Both the position numbers and the translations under genes were made by a program. Under the pieces are notes generated by a model. That model had not been told where the DNA came from. It saw nothing but the letters and a program-made list of their open reading frames with translations, and made no database searches. Positions 61,664-64,000 of a DNA stretch of 64,000 nt are shown here, in pieces (position 1 is the stretch's first letter; each line of letters starts with the position of its first letter). Source of the DNA: SCN-69-37 sp044507065 (lineage in GTDB: Bacteria; Acidobacteriota; Vicinamibacteria; Vicinamibacterales; SCN-69-37); the NCBI GenBank assembly GCA_044507065.1, contig JBIQJY010000005.1:1-64000 (forward strand). The letters run 5' to 3'.

Positions 61664-62410
61664 GTGTCGCCTATCTATGTTCGACCTGAACGGGAGCAGG
61701 CCGAGCACGATCGCCTGATCCGATTCCTTCAGGCGGAATACAGCCGCAAGTTCGAAGCCATCGCCAACCCGGGCGATGAGCGAATTGCCCCCGTGAAGAT
61801 TGCGGCCACAACGTATTTTCCGGACGTCGTGCTCAACCAGGCCGGCCGGCTGGCCGGTGTCGTCGAGGTGGAAACCGCCGCCTCGGTCAACAACCTCGAG
61901 ACGATGGCCAAGTGGGTACCGTTCTCGCGGGCCCGCGTGCCGTTCCACCTCTATATCCCGGTGCCCGGGTACGAGGCCGCCATGCGGCTGGTCGAGGCCC
62001 ACGGCGTGAAAGCCGCCGAAATCTGGACATACCGCGCGGCGCACGAGAACTTCGACCTGGTCCGGATGTTCGTCGACGAGTCGGCGGCAGCCAGGGCGGC
62101 GGCCCGGTCGATGGCCCGCGACTCGGCTGCGGCGAAGAAGCCGGCCAGGGCGTCCGGCAAGGCTCCCGCGAAGGCGCCCGCCAAGGCACCGGCGAAGCGT
62201 GCCGCTGCCAACACACGACCCGCGGCGCGCAAGCCCGCGAAGAAATCGGCGCCCGCCACGGCGACAAAGTCCAGGGCGCAGTCCAAACCGGCCGCGGCGC
62301 GCAAGAAGACCCCCGCGCGCAGTGCCACGGCCAGCCGGGCCAAGTCCGCGAAGACAACGGCCAGGAGCCGTCCGGTCAAGAAGGGGACGGGCGCCCGCAA
62401 GAGCAGGTAA
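61664..62410 (+). CDS. Nuclease-fold-like domain fused to a histone-H1-like tail
   Basis: The protein has 248 residues from a GTG with GGAGG upstream. Residues 1-140 include YFPDVVLNQAGRLAGVVEVET (PD at 53-54, E68, E70), like a PD-(D/E)xK nuclease core with Glu-x-Glu, followed by the strand VPFHLYIPV. Residues 140-248 are Lys/Ala/Pro-rich (KAPAKAPAKAPAKRAA, ARKPAKKSAPATATKS) like bacterial histone H1 tails and should bind DNA. Catalytic Lys is not obvious. Nucleoid-associated or DNA-repair roles are both possible. Confidence 0.75.
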   Translation: MSPIYVRPEREQAEHDRLIRFLQAEYSRKFEAIANPGDERIAPVKIAATTYFPDVVLNQAGRLAGVVEVETAASVNNLETMAKWVPFSRARVPFHLYIPVPGYEAAMRLVEAHGVKAAEIWTYRAAHENFDLVRMFVDESAAARAAARSMARDSAAAKKPARASGKAPAKAPAKAPAKRAAANTRPAARKPAKKSAPATATKSRAQSKPAAARKKTPARSATASRAKSAKTTARSRPVKKGTGARKSR

Positions 62411-62416
62411 TCAGAG

Positions 62417-63307
62417 GTGCCATTCATCCGCTACACCAGGGACAAGCGCGGATACGAAACCACGTTCGTCATGCACGGGTATCGCCCGGCCCAGGGGCCG
62501 CAGCGGACCCGCGTCCTGTACTTGTTCCGCGCGCCCTCGCACATCCGCATGGGCCGGCGTCCGCTCGATGACGAGGCCCGCGAGGCGCTCGAACACACCC
62601 ATCCAGACCTGAGTTTCGACTGGTCGGCGCTCGACCGCGAATCGGCCGACGTCCGCGGGGCCGATCAGCGCGATCGGGAGCGGGATCGCGACCGGGACGG
62701 CGGTCGCCCTCGTCGGGGCGGCCCGCAGGGACGGCCGAAACCTCCCGCCGCCGCGCCGCTCGTCGTCGACGACCAGTCGCTGCTGGGCCGGACGCTTGGC
62801 GGTGCCACGGCCGCGCGCTATCGCGCCCGGTACAGCGAACTGCTCGAGCGCATCACGCGGCGCGCCCGCACTCCCGAAGAACGCGACCGGCTGACCGAGG
62901 CGGCCCAGCGTCTGAATCCTGACGACTGGCCCGATGCCGAGGCCGTGCGTGCCCACGCTCAGACGATCGAGGCCGAATGGGATGCGGTTGCCGCGGAGCT
63001 TCCCGCCAGGCGCCGCGGGCGCCGAGGTGGGCGTCGACGCGAGGCCCCGGCCGAGGGCGCGACGACCGATACGGCGTCGGCCGCCGCGGATGACGCGCCC
63101 CAGGAGGCCGCCGACGACGCGCCGGGCTCTGCCATAATGGCGACCGATGGAGAAGGTAATGCAAGCCAGGACCCCGTTGTTTCGACTCGGCCTGCTGACG
63201 CTGGCAACCCTGATGGCGATGCCGGTGCTGTCCGGACAGACACAGGGGACGACACCCCAGGACGACGGGACGGTCTTCCGGGCGACGACGAATTTCGTCC
63301 GGACTGA
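62417..63307 (+). CDS. Hypothetical protein with Arg/Asp-rich low-complexity segments
   Basis: The frame starts at GTG 62417, 6 bp after the previous stop. Residues 1-75 are ordered (RDKRGYETTFVMHGYR, TRVLYLFRAPSHIRMGRRPL). Residues 80-105 are Arg/Asp-rich, then a helical domain (about 120-195, AARYRARYSELLERITRR) is followed by Arg-rich and acidic tails. Its last 161 bases overlap the VWFA gene in another frame. The N-terminal part is well supported; the C-terminal tail could be an artefact of a missed frameshift. No family is recognised. Confidence 0.65.
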   Translation: MPFIRYTRDKRGYETTFVMHGYRPAQGPQRTRVLYLFRAPSHIRMGRRPLDDEAREALEHTHPDLSFDWSALDRESADVRGADQRDRERDRDRDGGRPRRGGPQGRPKPPAAAPLVVDDQSLLGRTLGGATAARYRARYSELLERITRRARTPEERDRLTEAAQRLNPDDWPDAEAVRAHAQTIEAEWDAVAAELPARRRGRRGGRRREAPAEGATTDTASAAADDAPQEAADDAPGSAIMATDGEGNASQDPVVSTRPADAGNPDGDAGAVRTDTGDDTPGRRDGLPGDDEFRPD

Positions 63308-64000
63308 CGTCATCATCCGCGACAGCGAGGGCCGGTTCGTGCCGGATCTCACGGTCGACGAGTTTCGGGTCTACGAAGACGGCGTTCCCCAGAACCTGAC
63401 GTTGTTCACGCCGTGGGTTGGCGGCCGGGCACTCGGCAACCTGGCAGCGTCGGTCGGCAGCGCGATGCCGAGTGGCGCACGCGAGGGGCTGATCCTGCCG
63501 TCCTCGCGGCCGAAGCAGGACGCATCCGGCCGGCTCTTCATCGTCTTCATCGACGACCTGCACCTGCGTCCGCACGACACACCGCGCGTCAAGGACCTGC
63601 TCGCCAAGGTGCGCGACACGCTCGTGCACGACAACGACCTGGTCGGGTTCGTCTCGACCGGCACGTCGGCCATCCAGATCGATCCGTCCTACGACTACGG
63701 GCATCGTCGCTTCAACGAGGCCATTGCGAAGGTCATGGGATCGGCGCCGTCGCCCGACGAGATCATCGACGGAGCGATCGGCGAATCGAGCCAGGGGCAG
63801 GGGCCGCAGAACGTGCGGTTCAGTGCCCATGTGGCATTCCGGACGGCCTACGAACTGCTCGACCAGATGGCGACGGTCACCGACAGGCGCAAGGCGTTCG
63901 TCTACATCAGCAGCGGCTACCACTTCAACCCGTTCTCCGAGTCGCGGCTCCAGCGCATCCAGCAGCAGTACGACATCTGGCAGCCGGAAGAGCCGGATCC
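63147..64000 (+). CDS. VWFA-related acidobacterial-type secreted protein, C-terminus cut by window edge
   Basis: The visible 284 residues start with a signal peptide (LGLLTLATLMAMPVLSGQ). The VWFA-related pattern follows: TNFVRTDVIIRDSEGRFVPDL, then VDEFRVYEDGVPQNL and FIVFIDDLHL in place of the strict DxSxS metal site. This family is expanded in Acidobacteriota. CATAAT ends eight bases before ATG 63147, so a leaderless start is likely; the ATG at 63159 is an alternative. The function is unknown. Confidence 0.85.
   Translation, partial: MEKVMQARTPLFRLGLLTLATLMAMPVLSGQTQGTTPQDDGTVFRATTNFVRTDVIIRDSEGRFVPDLTVDEFRVYEDGVPQNLTLFTPWVGGRALGNLAASVGSAMPSGAREGLILPSSRPKQDASGRLFIVFIDDLHLRPHDTPRVKDLLAKVRDTLVHDNDLVGFVSTGTSAIQIDPSYDYGHRRFNEAIAKVMGSAPSPDEIIDGAIGESSQGQGPQNVRFSAHVAFRTAYELLDQMATVTDRRKAFVYISSGYHFNPFSESRLQRIQQQYDIWQPEEPD

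Overview
The window is high-GC chromosomal DNA from a Gram-negative bacterium, most likely an Acidobacteriota of the Vicinamibacteria type. The reasons are the GC-rich codon use, a VWFA-related protein of the kind abundant in Acidobacteriota at the right edge, a TonB receptor with an N-terminal carboxypeptidase-regulatory domain, DUF5777/CHRD/haem proteins, and intergenic GGTAGGTGCGG-type repeats. Three 100-N blocks (3084-3183, 10919-11018, 52861-52960) show a draft scaffold. No phage, insertion sequence, CRISPR array or defence island was seen; this is mostly core and metabolic chromosome.

Layout. 1-10.5 kb: a cut-off membrane protein, prmA, an Hsp20 gene with a sigma-54-like promoter, an OmpA-like protein broken by a gap, DoxX, an FAD oxidoreductase, a tannase-family esterase and an MFP/permease/ATPase exporter operon. 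10.6-18.6 kb: a small protein with a paralogue at 50.1 kb, a hydrolase, an outer-membrane/CHRD/haem/cytochrome cluster, and a ClC channel with MarR, rlmN and GNAT genes. 18.7-23.5 kb: a complete branched-chain amino-acid (liv) ABC operon. 23.5-27.5 kb: a sigma-54 activator without a sensor domain, facing away from a TonB receptor across a 366-bp regulatory region. 27.6-36.7 kb: glycolate oxidase glcDEF with a diadenosine-tetraphosphatase-like gene, then a sulfate ABC operon. 36.7-44.2 kb: ftsB, cutA, a SpoIIE phosphatase, a DUF2007-RNase III fusion, an ATPase, purA and a bacilliredoxin. 44.3-48.3 kb: pstSCA with an outer-membrane porin and a Pho-box-like repeat. 48.4-64 kb: small membrane proteins, tRNA-Glu, PilZ, AraC/DoxX, lipid and cytochrome genes, a ROK kinase, a GGDEF-EAL protein, tRNA-Lys, arginase, an unusual nuclease-like/histone-tail protein and the VWFA protein.

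The most interesting result is a putative sulfur-responsive leader system. Two unlinked transcription units, the sulfate transporter operon (36396 to 32551) and the TonB receptor gene (24933), each begin with a tiny open frame of the form M-x-S-L-[AS]-C-C-C, very rich in Cys codons. Each leader ORF starts within a few bases of the predicted transcript 5' end, and each unit has a hairpin touching the Shine-Dalgarno of the first structural gene. The receptor adds a sigma-54 promoter, two activator-like direct repeats and a divergent activator. Together this suggests cysteine-sensing attenuation of sulfate uptake and of an outer-membrane receptor for an organosulfur compound.

A second theme is that many genes (purA, rlmN, arginase, the VWFA gene, ftsB and others) have a -10-like hexamer 7-10 bases before the start codon, often with no Shine-Dalgarno, suggesting common leaderless transcription. 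All assignments come from reading sequence motifs by eye; no database search was run.
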